50,055 nt of DNA, from assembly GCA_012522695.1 (NCBI GenBank), contig JAAYJX010000063.1, positions 1 to 50,055 on the forward strand. The letters run 5' to 3'. Shown piece by piece: positions 17,814 through 27,432 of the stretch. The notes beneath the pieces were generated by a model that was given only the letters and a program-made list of their open reading frames with translations, was not told the DNA's origin and searched no databases. The first letter of the stretch is position 1. Every line of letters begins with the position of its first letter. Position numbers and translations under genes: made by a program. Source of the DNA: Erysipelotrichia bacterium (GTDB lineage Bacteria; Bacillota_I; Bacilli_A; RFN20; CAG-826).

Positions 17814-19115
17814 TTAATGTTCTTCAAAAAGCTCGGCATATAAATCATAAACAAACGGAGCAATAATTCGTATTTTTACATATTGACCTAAAACTAATCT
17901 TTTCTTAGATGTTAAAGTAATTCGCCCATCAACATCATCAGGAGCGTTAAAATAAGTCCGTACACGATAGGTTTTATTTTTTTGATCAGCGTGAATAATA
18001 AAACCATCCATCACACGACCAACAATTTTTGTATTATTACGATAAGAAATTTTTTTTTGAACTTCAATTAATTCATTTAAACGGCGAAGTTTAACTTTTT
18101 CATCAACTTGTTCACTTAAATCATAAGAAGGTGTGTCTTCTTCTTGTGAGTATGGGAAAACGCCTAAATGATTAAATTTAATTAACTTAGTAAAGTCGAC
18201 TAATTGGAGAAAATCTTCTTCGGTTTCACTTGGAAAACCAACAATAAAAGTCGTTCTAATAATTGCATGAGGTATTTCTTTTCTAATTTTATTAATAAGT
18301 TTAACTACTTCTTCTTTTGTTGAGGCGCGGTTCATTAGTTTTAAAATTCGATTTGAAGCGTGTTGTAGAGGAATATCAAAATAAGGCATTAAAGCTTTAT
18401 TTTCTTTAAATAAGTTAATTAATTCATCACTAATTTCTTCAGGGTATAAATATAAAAGACGAATTGAAAGAAATTCTTTGATTTTAAGTAATTCTTTTAA
18501 TAAGACGATCAAGTAATCTTTTTGCCCTAAATCATAACCATAACTCGTCGTATCTTGAGCAATAATAATTATTTCTTTGACACCTTTATTTTTTAAAACA
18601 TTAGCTTCAATTAAAATTTCTTCTAAGGGACGCGATTTTAACTTACCGCGAATAAGCGGGATCGCACAATATGAACAACGATGATTACAACCTTCACTAA
18701 TTCGTAAATAAGCACTATAGTCTTGGGTTGACATTAAACGATAATATGGATCAAAAGGTGCTGGTTTAATTCGCCCGTTTGTTAATTGTTCGACCATTAA
18801 GTGAAGTTTAGGATAATCTTTAATCCGCACGAGTAAATCAGCTTCAGGTAAAGCTTTTTTTAAATCTTCGTAATATCTTTCAACTAAACAACCAATAACA
18901 ACAAGAGGTTTTTTATAAGCTGCCATTTGAAAAATAGCGTCAATACTTTCCTTTTTAGCGTCACTAATAAAACCGCAAGTATTAACGATAATTAAGTCAG
19001 CTTCTTCAGGATGATTAACAATGTGATAATTAACGCGATTAAACATCCCTAAAATAATTTCACTATCAATTAAATTTTTTGCACATCCTAACGAAACTAA
19101 ACCAATTTTTTCCAT
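17814..19115 (-). CDS. rimO: Ribosomal protein S12 methylthiotransferase
   Basis: SLGCAKNLIDSE, RISEGCNHRCSYCAIPLIRGKLKSR radical-SAM motif, TRAM-like C-terminus. Confidence 0.95.
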   Translation of the reverse strand: MEKIGLVSLGCAKNLIDSEIILGMFNRVNYHIVNHPEEADLIIVNTCGFISDAKKESIDAIFQMAAYKKPLVVIGCLVERYYEDLKKALPEADLLVRIKDYPKLHLMVEQLTNGRIKPAPFDPYYRLMSTQDYSAYLRISEGCNHRCSYCAIPLIRGKLKSRPLEEILIEANVLKNKGVKEIIIIAQDTTSYGYDLGQKDYLIVLLKELLKIKEFLSIRLLYLYPEEISDELINLFKENKALMPYFDIPLQHASNRILKLMNRASTKEEVVKLINKIRKEIPHAIIRTTFIVGFPSETEEDFLQLVDFTKLIKFNHLGVFPYSQEEDTPSYDLSEQVDEKVKLRRLNELIEVQKKISYRNNTKIVGRVMDGFIIHADQKNKTYRVRTYFNAPDDVDGRITLTSKKRLVLGQYVKIRIIAPFVYDLYAELFEEH

Positions 19116-19214
19116 TTTTATTCGTTTAAATTGTAAAATATTTAAGTCTTAAAGTCACTTCTTATGCTATAAAAAGAAGTAAAATTAACAAATTAAGTTT
19201 ATTAAAAAAATGTT

Positions 19215-20681
19215 TTAAATTCGCTTGGACATTAAAAGTAAAATTTTAACGTCTTTTGTAATCGCCTTTAAACTATCTAATGACTTTAAACGATATGTCC
19301 AATTAAAATCGTTAATAATTCCTGGGACGTTTAAACGTGCTTTATTATCAAGTTTTAATAAGTCAGATAATGATAAAATGCAAAAAGGATGTTCTTGCTT
19401 TAGAGCAAATAATAAAAGTTGATCATAAATATCACCAGGATAATTAAATTGTTTTAAAATCTTTTTAAGTTTTTGTTTTTCTAAAGGTTTTAAATTTAAA
19501 TACCATCCTTTTAATGTTTCATTATCATGCGTGCCGATGTAATAAACATTACGTTTATTAAGTAAAGACTTTTCATCCAAAATACTAAATTGTAATAAGT
19601 CCATCCCCGGCAATGAATAATCATCACGAAGTTTTAATACTTCCGGACGAAGATCACCTAAATCTTCAGCAATTAGACGTGTTTTATCAAACGTTAAAAA
19701 AAGTTCGTCAAAAAAATCATAACTTGGTCCAAGTTTCCATTCACCTTGCCGAGCTGTTTTATATTTAGCATCAATAACATAATACGTATCAAAGGCCCGA
19801 AAATGATCAAGGCGAATATAATCATAAAGTTCACCACAAATTTTGAGACGATTAATTAAAAAAGCATAACGGTCTTTTTTTAATTCCTCAAAGTTAAAAA
19901 CTGGATTACCCCATCTTTGTCCAAGTTTAGAAAAATAATCAGGCGCAACACCGGCAATTAATTTTGGATACCCTACTTTGTTTAAATAAAAATATTTTTG
20001 ATTTGCATAACAATCACTTGAGTCATGTCCAACATAAAATGGTAAGTCGCCAATAATTTGAATCCCGAGTTTATGCGCTTCTTTTTTAATTTTATGCCAG
20101 CCTTTTTTTAAAAAGTATTGGACGAATAATTGATAATTAATTTCTTCTAAATAAGGATCTAATGAAAGTTTTTGATCATTAATCCAATTAATTTCTTCTT
20201 CTTTCCATTCCGGCCAAGGTAAATCGTTATTATGTTTTTTAAAGGCCATAAAAACAGCGTCAAGATAATAATCTTTCATTTCTTTTTTAATTTTTTTAAT
20301 AAGTTTTGGTTTTTTAAGTGTCGCATTTAAATAAGCACGGCGAATATATTGCCTTTTAAAAATGCGAATTTTTTCATAATTAAGACGCGCGTAATTTTGA
20401 CAATAAGACGGAACTTTTTCTAATAAACCTTCATAAATAAGATCATCCAAAGAAAGATAAATTTCATCAATTAATAAGGATGAAAATGGTTGATATGGAC
20501 TATGTCCATAACCAATTGGATTAAGTGGTAAAATTTGCCATAAACGAAAGCCCATCGTATGGATAAGTTTTAAAAAATCTTTTGTTTGTTTACCAAAATC
20601 ACCAACCCCATGTCGATTTGGAAGCGAAGCAAGGGGCATTAATAAGCCGGCTTGACGTGTGTGCTCATAATTTTTGTTCAT
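19215..20681 (-). CDS. malQ: 4-alpha-glucanotransferase
   Basis: RQAGLLMPLASLPNRHGVGDFG, QILPLNPIGYGHSPYQPFSS, IRLDHFRAFDTYYVI, LIAEDLG, YIGTHDNETLKGW. Confidence 0.96.
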   Translation of the reverse strand: MNKNYEHTRQAGLLMPLASLPNRHGVGDFGKQTKDFLKLIHTMGFRLWQILPLNPIGYGHSPYQPFSSLLIDEIYLSLDDLIYEGLLEKVPSYCQNYARLNYEKIRIFKRQYIRRAYLNATLKKPKLIKKIKKEMKDYYLDAVFMAFKKHNNDLPWPEWKEEEINWINDQKLSLDPYLEEINYQLFVQYFLKKGWHKIKKEAHKLGIQIIGDLPFYVGHDSSDCYANQKYFYLNKVGYPKLIAGVAPDYFSKLGQRWGNPVFNFEELKKDRYAFLINRLKICGELYDYIRLDHFRAFDTYYVIDAKYKTARQGEWKLGPSYDFFDELFLTFDKTRLIAEDLGDLRPEVLKLRDDYSLPGMDLLQFSILDEKSLLNKRNVYYIGTHDNETLKGWYLNLKPLEKQKLKKILKQFNYPGDIYDQLLLFALKQEHPFCILSLSDLLKLDNKARLNVPGIINDFNWTYRLKSLDSLKAITKDVKILLLMSKRI

Positions 20682-20682
20682 G

Positions 20683-21234
20683 CTAGTTTCCTTCTTTTAC
20701 TAAATTTATTTCTTGATAACAAACAATACTTGAATAAATTAAAAGACCTAAAGATGATAAAACAATATAAAAAAGTAAAAGCGACAAAAGATAAATCGTC
20801 CACAAAGATGAAAATGTTTCAAAAACAGAAAACGTATAAGAAGCAAGAAGCGGATTTAATAAAAAGACGACAAAGGTAAATGTATAAAGTAAAAAAGCAA
20901 TCCCAATTAATAAAGCAAAAAGCGAAGAAAAAGTTTTAAACTTTAAACATAAAATTGCTGCAACAAGCATTAAACAACTAGCAATAAAAGAAGTAATTAG
21001 ACTTGAAAAAATTAAACCATTCATTACTAACTCACTACTGCCAAAAGCAATTTCAAACATCGTAAAAGTTTCTTTTTCTAAATTAACATTCGCGGCTTCA
21101 AAAGTAGGTAAAAAATTTAGACTAAAAAATAAAAAACCAAGCAAAGAAATAATAAATAAATTTAAATAAACAACTCTTAGTTGTTTCATTGAAATATCTT
21201 TTTTTGAACATAAAATTTTATTATTTTTATTCAC
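20683..21234 (-). CDS. Membrane protein of unknown function
   Basis: Several hydrophobic helices. Confidence 0.65.
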   Translation of the reverse strand: MNKNNKILCSKKDISMKQLRVVYLNLFIISLLGFLFFSLNFLPTFEAANVNLEKETFTMFEIAFGSSELVMNGLIFSSLITSFIASCLMLVAAILCLKFKTFSSLFALLIGIAFLLYTFTFVVFLLNPLLASYTFSVFETFSSLWTIYLLSLLLFYIVLSSLGLLIYSSIVCYQEINLVKEGN

Positions 21235-22147
21235 TTACTATTTTTAAACTCCTTTTATAAGTTAAACGCATTTTTCTTTTTTGTTTATAAGACTTGTAAT
21301 CAAGACAAGCTTGACGTTTTGTATATAGTAAAGATAAAAGAAACGCTCCAAGGCTAAAGAAAACAAAAACAGGTAAGGCAAGCCATAAAACAGGTATATA
21401 ATAAAGATCTTGAGTTCCTGGATAATAATATTTAAAAAACGGTAAGATTAAAAAGTAAAACTTTCCTAAAGATTCATCAAGTGTGCTCATCGGCCCAAAT
21501 ACTAACGCGCCATTACGATAATTATTTGAAAAAATATCTTGCCATGAAGCATTTGTAATCCCGCTTAATTTTAAAAAGACTTCATTTAAACCAATATATG
21601 TTAAGACAAAAAGGAAGATTAAAGGTACTGCGTAAGCACGACGATGGTTTAGAGTGTGGAGTTTGCTACCAAGCATCGCCACAGGCCCAAGTGTTAAAAG
21701 TAAATGGGAAATATAAAAACGACTAACTTCGATAACACTACCAAAATCAATCACATTAAAATCAAGATAAGAACCAGGGAAAAGAAAAACAGCAATCCCA
21801 CTTGCCGTCCCAAGATAAGCCATATAATCACGTAAGTATTTATTTTTAGATAAATACATAAAAGGGAAAAAGACCGCCGAAAAAGCACAAATATTGTCTG
21901 GTGTAATAACTTTTAAAGAAGAAGGAAAATCATGAAGATAAGGAGGAATGAGGATTTTACAAAAATGTAAAACAAAGTTCATAAAAAGTAAGATTAAAAC
22001 AAGGCGATGAGCTTTTTTTTGATTAAGTTTTGAACTAATTAAAAAGAGAATAATACTAGAAGCAAAAATAACAAAAAGGGTTGATAAATAAAAAAGATTA
22101 ACACCCATTTCAATTTTTAAAACATTAATTGAAACTAAGTAAGACAT
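21227..22147 (-). CDS. Multi-pass membrane protein (YwaF/TMEM164-like)
   Basis: Hydrophobic segments around CKILIPPYLHDFPSSL...NICAFSAVFFPFMYL. Confidence 0.6.
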   Translation of the reverse strand: MSYLVSINVLKIEMGVNLFYLSTLFVIFASSIILFLISSKLNQKKAHRLVLILLFMNFVLHFCKILIPPYLHDFPSSLKVITPDNICAFSAVFFPFMYLSKNKYLRDYMAYLGTASGIAVFLFPGSYLDFNVIDFGSVIEVSRFYISHLLLTLGPVAMLGSKLHTLNHRRAYAVPLIFLFVLTYIGLNEVFLKLSGITNASWQDIFSNNYRNGALVFGPMSTLDESLGKFYFLILPFFKYYYPGTQDLYYIPVLWLALPVFVFFSLGAFLLSLLYTKRQACLDYKSYKQKRKMRLTYKRSLKIVSE

Positions 22148-23310
22148 CGATGTTTAATTCCTTCTTCGTTTATAAAAACTTTAAAAACGCGTTTTTTTCC
22201 ATAAACATCATTCATTTTTTCTAAGAAAACTTCTTTTTCTTCATGAGGTACAAAACAAATAATCGCTCCTTGAAAGCCTCCACCATGAACACGGCATGCA
22301 CCTTTTTTTAAAACTTTACGTGCTAATTGCAGCGCTCTTTCAGGTGAAGTTTTGTAATTACCACTTTGTGTATTTTTTAAGTTTTGTGAACTCGATAAAC
22401 CAGAAAAGTTAATATTCATTAAAAAAGTTTCTAAATCATCTCTTTCTAAAGCCATTTTACTTAAACGAACACGGTTATTTTCATCATAGTAATGTTGAAT
22501 GCGCTTTTGAAGATTAAAAGCAATTTTTTGATGAGGGTTCGCAAAAAGATGATGAACATCACCTTCACTAATTGCACCTAAATCTTGAGCCTTAAAATAT
22601 TTTTTAGCAAAAGATACATAATCGTGACGAATACTTTCATAAAGGTGTGTCGAATCAAGATGATGAGAACCTGTATCAACTAAATAAATATCTAAAGGTA
22701 AATTAAATGGTACTTTTTCAATGATCGGGCTATTTTCATCTTTTAAGTCGATGTAATTAACACCTTTATAAGTAATTCCAATTTGATCTAATAAACCACT
22801 AGCTTTTTTAAAATAATGGTTTTCACTATAACGGGCTGCTTTTACTAACTCAAAAGGAGCAATTTTATTATCGTTAAATAAATAATTAAGTGTATTAGCG
22901 ACAAAAAGTGAAAAAGCAGCACTTGAAGATAAACCAATACCTGGAGGTATGTGTGATAGAAGATAAGCATTAAAGCCACCTATTTTATAATTATTTTGCA
23001 AAAAATAACTTGCCACGCCGCGAATTAAAGCCGCTGAAGTTAAGACTTCATTTTCTCGAATCGTAAAGCCAGCAATATCAATTAAAACTTCATCATGGTC
23101 TTTACTAAAAAGGTGAACAATTGTATCACTATTTTTACTTACGACTGCTTCAAGACCAATCGAACTATTCGCCACTAAACATAAACCACGTTGATGATCA
23201 GTATGATTACCAATAATTTCTAGGCGACTTGGAATAAAAAAATAATTAGTTGCCTCAACATTAAAATAGCGACGAAAAGTTTCTTTTAATAAAATAAGGT
23301 TTTCACTCAT
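22135..23310 (-). CDS. galK: Galactokinase
   Basis: SRLEIIGNHTDHQRG, SHIPPGIGLSSSAAFS, CRVHGGGFQGAIICFV. Confidence 0.95.
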   Translation of the reverse strand: MSENLILLKETFRRYFNVEATNYFFIPSRLEIIGNHTDHQRGLCLVANSSIGLEAVVSKNSDTIVHLFSKDHDEVLIDIAGFTIRENEVLTSAALIRGVASYFLQNNYKIGGFNAYLLSHIPPGIGLSSSAAFSLFVANTLNYLFNDNKIAPFELVKAARYSENHYFKKASGLLDQIGITYKGVNYIDLKDENSPIIEKVPFNLPLDIYLVDTGSHHLDSTHLYESIRHDYVSFAKKYFKAQDLGAISEGDVHHLFANPHQKIAFNLQKRIQHYYDENNRVRLSKMALERDDLETFLMNINFSGLSSSQNLKNTQSGNYKTSPERALQLARKVLKKGACRVHGGGFQGAIICFVPHEEKEVFLEKMNDVYGKKRVFKVFINEEGIKHRCLT

Positions 23311-24803
23311 AACGTTTTCTCCAAATGTTTAATAAAGCGCTCTAAAACTTTATGACCGTTTTCGTCTTTTTTAAAAACGCTCGTATTAAGTAAAATGTTT
23401 TTGCAAACATCACTAATATTTTCCTTTATTCTTAAACTTAAATTTTCTTTACTTTCGCGTAAGTCATTAATCATTGTTTCAAATAAAACTAATTCAGGAT
23501 CAAGTTTTAAATATTGTTCCTTTTTTAAGTCTTCTTCAATAATCTTTTCAATTAAAAGACTTTGTCTTTTGAGTCTTGGCGGCAAAATAAATAAACCCAT
23601 TGCTTCAATTAAGCCAATCCCTTCTCTTTTAATATGATGATATTTTTTATGAGCATGAAAAATACCGTCAGGATGAGTTTCATTTGTGCGATTATTTCTT
23701 AAAATAATAAATAGTTCATATACATCTTTTTGTTTACGCCCAATCATCGTTAATGATGAATGTCTTTGGCCATTAGTCGCTGAAATTATTTCACCTTCAA
23801 GATCATTAAAACTTAGCCACGCCTCATTTATTTTCATCGCTAAGTCAATTAATTTGACTTTATTAGATGAACTTAATTTAAAAGAGGAATTATAAAAATC
23901 AAGATAAGTCGTTTTTATTTCTTCATAACCTTTTAAAGAAAGACTAAATACATCTTTAGCTTTCATTAACGGAAATGTATAGCGGCCTCCTTGAAAATGT
24001 TCATGCGATAAAATTGATCCGCCAGTAATAGGTAAATCGCTGTTAGCGCCGATAAAATAAAAAGGAAATAAATCTAAAAAAGCAAATAAAGCTTCCGTAT
24101 TTTTCCGATTAACTTCCATTGGCTTATGTTCGTTAGTTATGACGATTAAATGTTCATCATAATAACCAAATGGTGAATATTGTAAAAACCAATTTTCATC
24201 ATTTAATTTTAAATCAACGACTCTAATCGTTCGTCTAATTGAATGATTAGGTCGACCAAAATAGCCAACATTTTCCAAACAAATAACGCATTTTGGATAA
24301 TTAAACGATTTAATCTTAGCTTCTTTTTGAATTTCTTTATTATCTTTTTCTGGTCTTGATAAATTAATGGAAACTTCTAAACCGTCTTTGCTAACCCATT
24401 TAATATTTTGAGCAATTTTTGTTTTTTGGACATAATTTGCCTTAACATTTAAATTATATAAAAACTTAACTGCGTCTTCTTTTGAAGTTTTATATTTATC
24501 CCAAAACATTTGATTAATCGTTGATGGTAAGGGTGTAAGATCTGCCATAATATCTTCAATTAATTGTTCACACTCAAAATTTTCAAGATGGAGATGTTTT
24601 TTAATATAAACTTCTAATTCACTTATTAATGTATCAGGCACATCTAAATTTTTAATCGAAGGAAAATCTAAACCTTTTTCATCAGGCGCATCAACTTTTA
24701 ATTTAAAAAGTAAACTATTACGAACGTAAATGATATCTTCTTCTTTTAAAAATAAATAAGTGACGCCGTAAGCTAATAATTTTTCAATTAAGTGTGCTGC
24801 CAT
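23307..24803 (-). CDS. galT: UDP-glucose-hexose-1-phosphate uridylyltransferase (class II)
   Basis: Overlaps galK; SILSHEHFQGGRYTFPL, HYNLN-like and RNNRTNETHPDGIFHAHK. Confidence 0.93.
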   Translation of the reverse strand: MAAHLIEKLLAYGVTYLFLKEEDIIYVRNSLLFKLKVDAPDEKGLDFPSIKNLDVPDTLISELEVYIKKHLHLENFECEQLIEDIMADLTPLPSTINQMFWDKYKTSKEDAVKFLYNLNVKANYVQKTKIAQNIKWVSKDGLEVSINLSRPEKDNKEIQKEAKIKSFNYPKCVICLENVGYFGRPNHSIRRTIRVVDLKLNDENWFLQYSPFGYYDEHLIVITNEHKPMEVNRKNTEALFAFLDLFPFYFIGANSDLPITGGSILSHEHFQGGRYTFPLMKAKDVFSLSLKGYEEIKTTYLDFYNSSFKLSSSNKVKLIDLAMKINEAWLSFNDLEGEIISATNGQRHSSLTMIGRKQKDVYELFIILRNNRTNETHPDGIFHAHKKYHHIKREGIGLIEAMGLFILPPRLKRQSLLIEKIIEEDLKKEQYLKLDPELVLFETMINDLRESKENLSLRIKENISDVCKNILLNTSVFKKDENGHKVLERFIKHLEKTL

Positions 24804-24858
24804 AAGTGTTTTATATTATATCAAATATAAACAAGTTTGTAAGACGTGTTTATTATAA

Positions 24859-25086
24859 TCAATCATCAAACTCATTTTCTTGCGGACGAAAAACACAAAA
24901 CATAATGCCAAGAAAAATTAAAAAAGAGGAACCAATTAGTGATAAAGTTCCGATTGTTGTTTGATAAAAAAGTTCTAAGCCAATTACATAAGCTATCGAA
25001 AAAAAGATTAGTTCTAAACCAACACCTAAAATAAGTAAGACGATACCAAAAACTAACATATTCGCTCTTTTTTCTTTAATATTCAT
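24859..25086 (-). CDS. Small two-helix membrane protein
   Basis: 75 aa hydrophobic ORF overlapping the next gene. Confidence 0.55.
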   Translation of the reverse strand: MNIKEKRANMLVFGIVLLILGVGLELIFFSIAYVIGLELFYQTTIGTLSLIGSSFLIFLGIMFCVFRPQENEFDD

Positions 25087-25739
25087 CGTCTTTTTTTCTT
25101 TTTACGTTTCTTTTGATAAGCAATAAAATCTTGATATTTAAGCTGATAAACACCAAGAATAAATTTCATCGCGAGGCGAAGTTGATGAATCGAAGCACTA
25201 CTGCGTATTAAATCATTAAAATCGCGAATAATTTTCGTTGGTAATTTGTTACCAAAAAAGACTAAGGCATCTAAATATTCATCTAATTCATTAAATTCAA
25301 TAAGTGGTCGATTTTTAAAAGAAAGTTCACCATCATAAACTTGGCGAAACAATAAATATTGTTTAGCAACAAGTAAATCACAAGTATCAAGTTTTAAATC
25401 AAGAACTTTATCTAACGTGGGAAAACGATAATCAATTTGTTCACGGTCTAAAAATAAGTTTTTCTTCAATGAACAATAATACGCTCTTAAGACAATTCGT
25501 CTTTTATTTTGGACTATTTCGTGTTGATTAATAAAAGTATGAACTTCGATTTCGCCTTGATATTTATGAGAAATAGCAAGTTTTAATTGTTCTATGTCGT
25601 AAGTCGTACTTTTTTTAACTTTTAAACCAGGAAAAGAAAAAGGAACATCGGCTAAATTTTCTTTAATCGGGCGCATTAAAAAAAGTTTGTCTTGAACTTT
25701 AATAACTGCGCATAAATAATATTTTGTCTTTTTGGCCAT
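25083..25739 (-). CDS. Hypothetical protein (possibly NUDIX-like N-terminus)
   Basis: YLCAVIKVQDKLFLMRPIKENLADVPFSFPG; basic C-terminus; no diagnostic motif. Confidence 0.5.
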   Translation of the reverse strand: MAKKTKYYLCAVIKVQDKLFLMRPIKENLADVPFSFPGLKVKKSTTYDIEQLKLAISHKYQGEIEVHTFINQHEIVQNKRRIVLRAYYCSLKKNLFLDREQIDYRFPTLDKVLDLKLDTCDLLVAKQYLLFRQVYDGELSFKNRPLIEFNELDEYLDALVFFGNKLPTKIIRDFNDLIRSSASIHQLRLAMKFILGVYQLKYQDFIAYQKKRKKKKRR

Positions 25740-25749
25740 TTATTACTTC

Positions 25750-26286
25750 TTATTGTAGACTAAAAACCCCTAAATAAGCAACGCTTAAAGTTGTCGCACT
25801 ACCTTTATATACAAACTCAATTTGATCGATATAGATGTAGTCATAAGAAAATCTCTTCGTAAATAAACCGACTTCATTAACGGGAATACTTATTTCTTCT
25901 AAAAGTTTGCTTTTATCACTATTAAAACCGCGAACTAAAAACTCACCATCAAGGGGATTATTAATTTCACTAACGTTAATTTCAAAATACTTAGTGTAAG
26001 GACTATTTAGTAAAGGTGTTTTTATATTTAATTCACTTTCATTAAAAAAGGCACTTTGATTTATAATTATTAACTCATCAGATTTCGTCCAATTTGTTGG
26101 TAACTCATTATTAAAAAAAGACGTTTCCGAAAGTTTCACTTTTTTAGCAATATTATCAGTACTATTACGAACGTCTTCTTCACCTCGAACGTATGTTAAA
26201 GAGACGATTAAAAAAAGCGCTCCAAAACATAACATCGTCGTGATAATTAATAAATAATTTCTACTTTTCTTAAAAAAAGAAATCAT
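25750..26286 (-). CDS. Hypothetical single-pass exported/membrane protein
   Basis: N-terminal TM followed by a soluble region. Confidence 0.55.
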   Translation of the reverse strand: MISFFKKSRNYLLIITTMLCFGALFLIVSLTYVRGEEDVRNSTDNIAKKVKLSETSFFNNELPTNWTKSDELIIINQSAFFNESELNIKTPLLNSPYTKYFEINVSEINNPLDGEFLVRGFNSDKSKLLEEISIPVNEVGLFTKRFSYDYIYIDQIEFVYKGSATTLSVAYLGVFSLQ

Positions 26287-26295
26287 AAAGAAAGA

Positions 26296-27240
26296 TTACC
26301 ATTTTACGTGTTTAACTTTAAGCCAAACATTATCAAAATAAACTTTTTTTGAATTTAAAGGGAAACCATCATGATCGATATTACGAACAAAAGCTTTTAA
26401 ATCAGCTTCTGTATATTTTTTTGCTAAAATTTTATCAAGCTCATCAACTTCTTCACTCGCCTTAGCCATTAGTTCGAGAAATGATTCATTTCGTACTTCA
26501 TTACTAAGACAATCTCGCCATTCACTTTTTTGATCATTTAAAATATCTAAAAGGTCGTTATGACGAATTATAGGTGGAGAAATCATCGCGTTTAAAGCGC
26601 TTTGGCTACTAAAAACACGCATGATGCCTTTTTTAATACCAATTGGTGAATAAAAAAGAACTTGGCAAAATTTCATATCTTTCCAAGCTAAGTAGTAAGT
26701 ATCTTCTTTAATAACTTGATTATCAAATACTTTCTCGGCTAATTCCGCCATCATTTTTGAGATGAGTTTTACTTTCTCATCACTAGCTTCAATTGCTTTA
26801 CGGTGCGTAATTTTAATACCTTGACGTTCTTTAATTAGAGTATCAATGTGTGCCTCAAAGCTTGCGTGTGAACCAAAATAATATTTTGCTTCTTCGGGTT
26901 TATCACTAAATCCAGTCCGATAAAAAACATAAGGATGGCAATTACGATCTAAAATATAATGTAAAAATAGTCCGTAAATAAAAGAGCTTAATATTTCTTT
27001 GTCTTTACCTTCTTTTGCATCAGCGTATTGTAAAAGAAAGTAATAGGCTTTGCTAATATCAACACGGTGTAATAAAGTACCAAAATCTCGTACTTCTTTA
27101 ATGTTTTGACGTTTTTTAATGTTATATCCATAAAAGAAAAAAACATCTGGACCTTGTGAGCCGAGTGTTAAAACATCAATTTCAGGATGAACAGGAACGC
27201 GCATTTTACTAAATGCATAATGAGTCATAATTGCTGGCAT
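26296..27240 (-). CDS. Zinc-dependent phospholipase C-like protein
   Basis: MPAIMTHYAFSK...GSQGPDVFFFYG...LHYILDRNCHPYVFYR...HASFEAHID. Confidence 0.8.
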   Translation of the reverse strand: MPAIMTHYAFSKMRVPVHPEIDVLTLGSQGPDVFFFYGYNIKKRQNIKEVRDFGTLLHRVDISKAYYFLLQYADAKEGKDKEILSSFIYGLFLHYILDRNCHPYVFYRTGFSDKPEEAKYYFGSHASFEAHIDTLIKERQGIKITHRKAIEASDEKVKLISKMMAELAEKVFDNQVIKEDTYYLAWKDMKFCQVLFYSPIGIKKGIMRVFSSQSALNAMISPPIIRHNDLLDILNDQKSEWRDCLSNEVRNESFLELMAKASEEVDELDKILAKKYTEADLKAFVRNIDHDGFPLNSKKVYFDNVWLKVKHVKW

Positions 27241-27432
27241 ATTAATTTCTCCCTCTATTAATTAATTAAAACATAAAAAAGAGCAATGTGTTATTAAATA
27301 ATTTATTAATTTAACTAAATTAGTTAATTTTTTTAAATTATAGAAGACAAAGAAATAACTATATCATAGATATTTTTTAAAGAAGAATATGACTTTTAAA
27401 TAACAAAACAAACGAACAAAATTTGAAAAATC

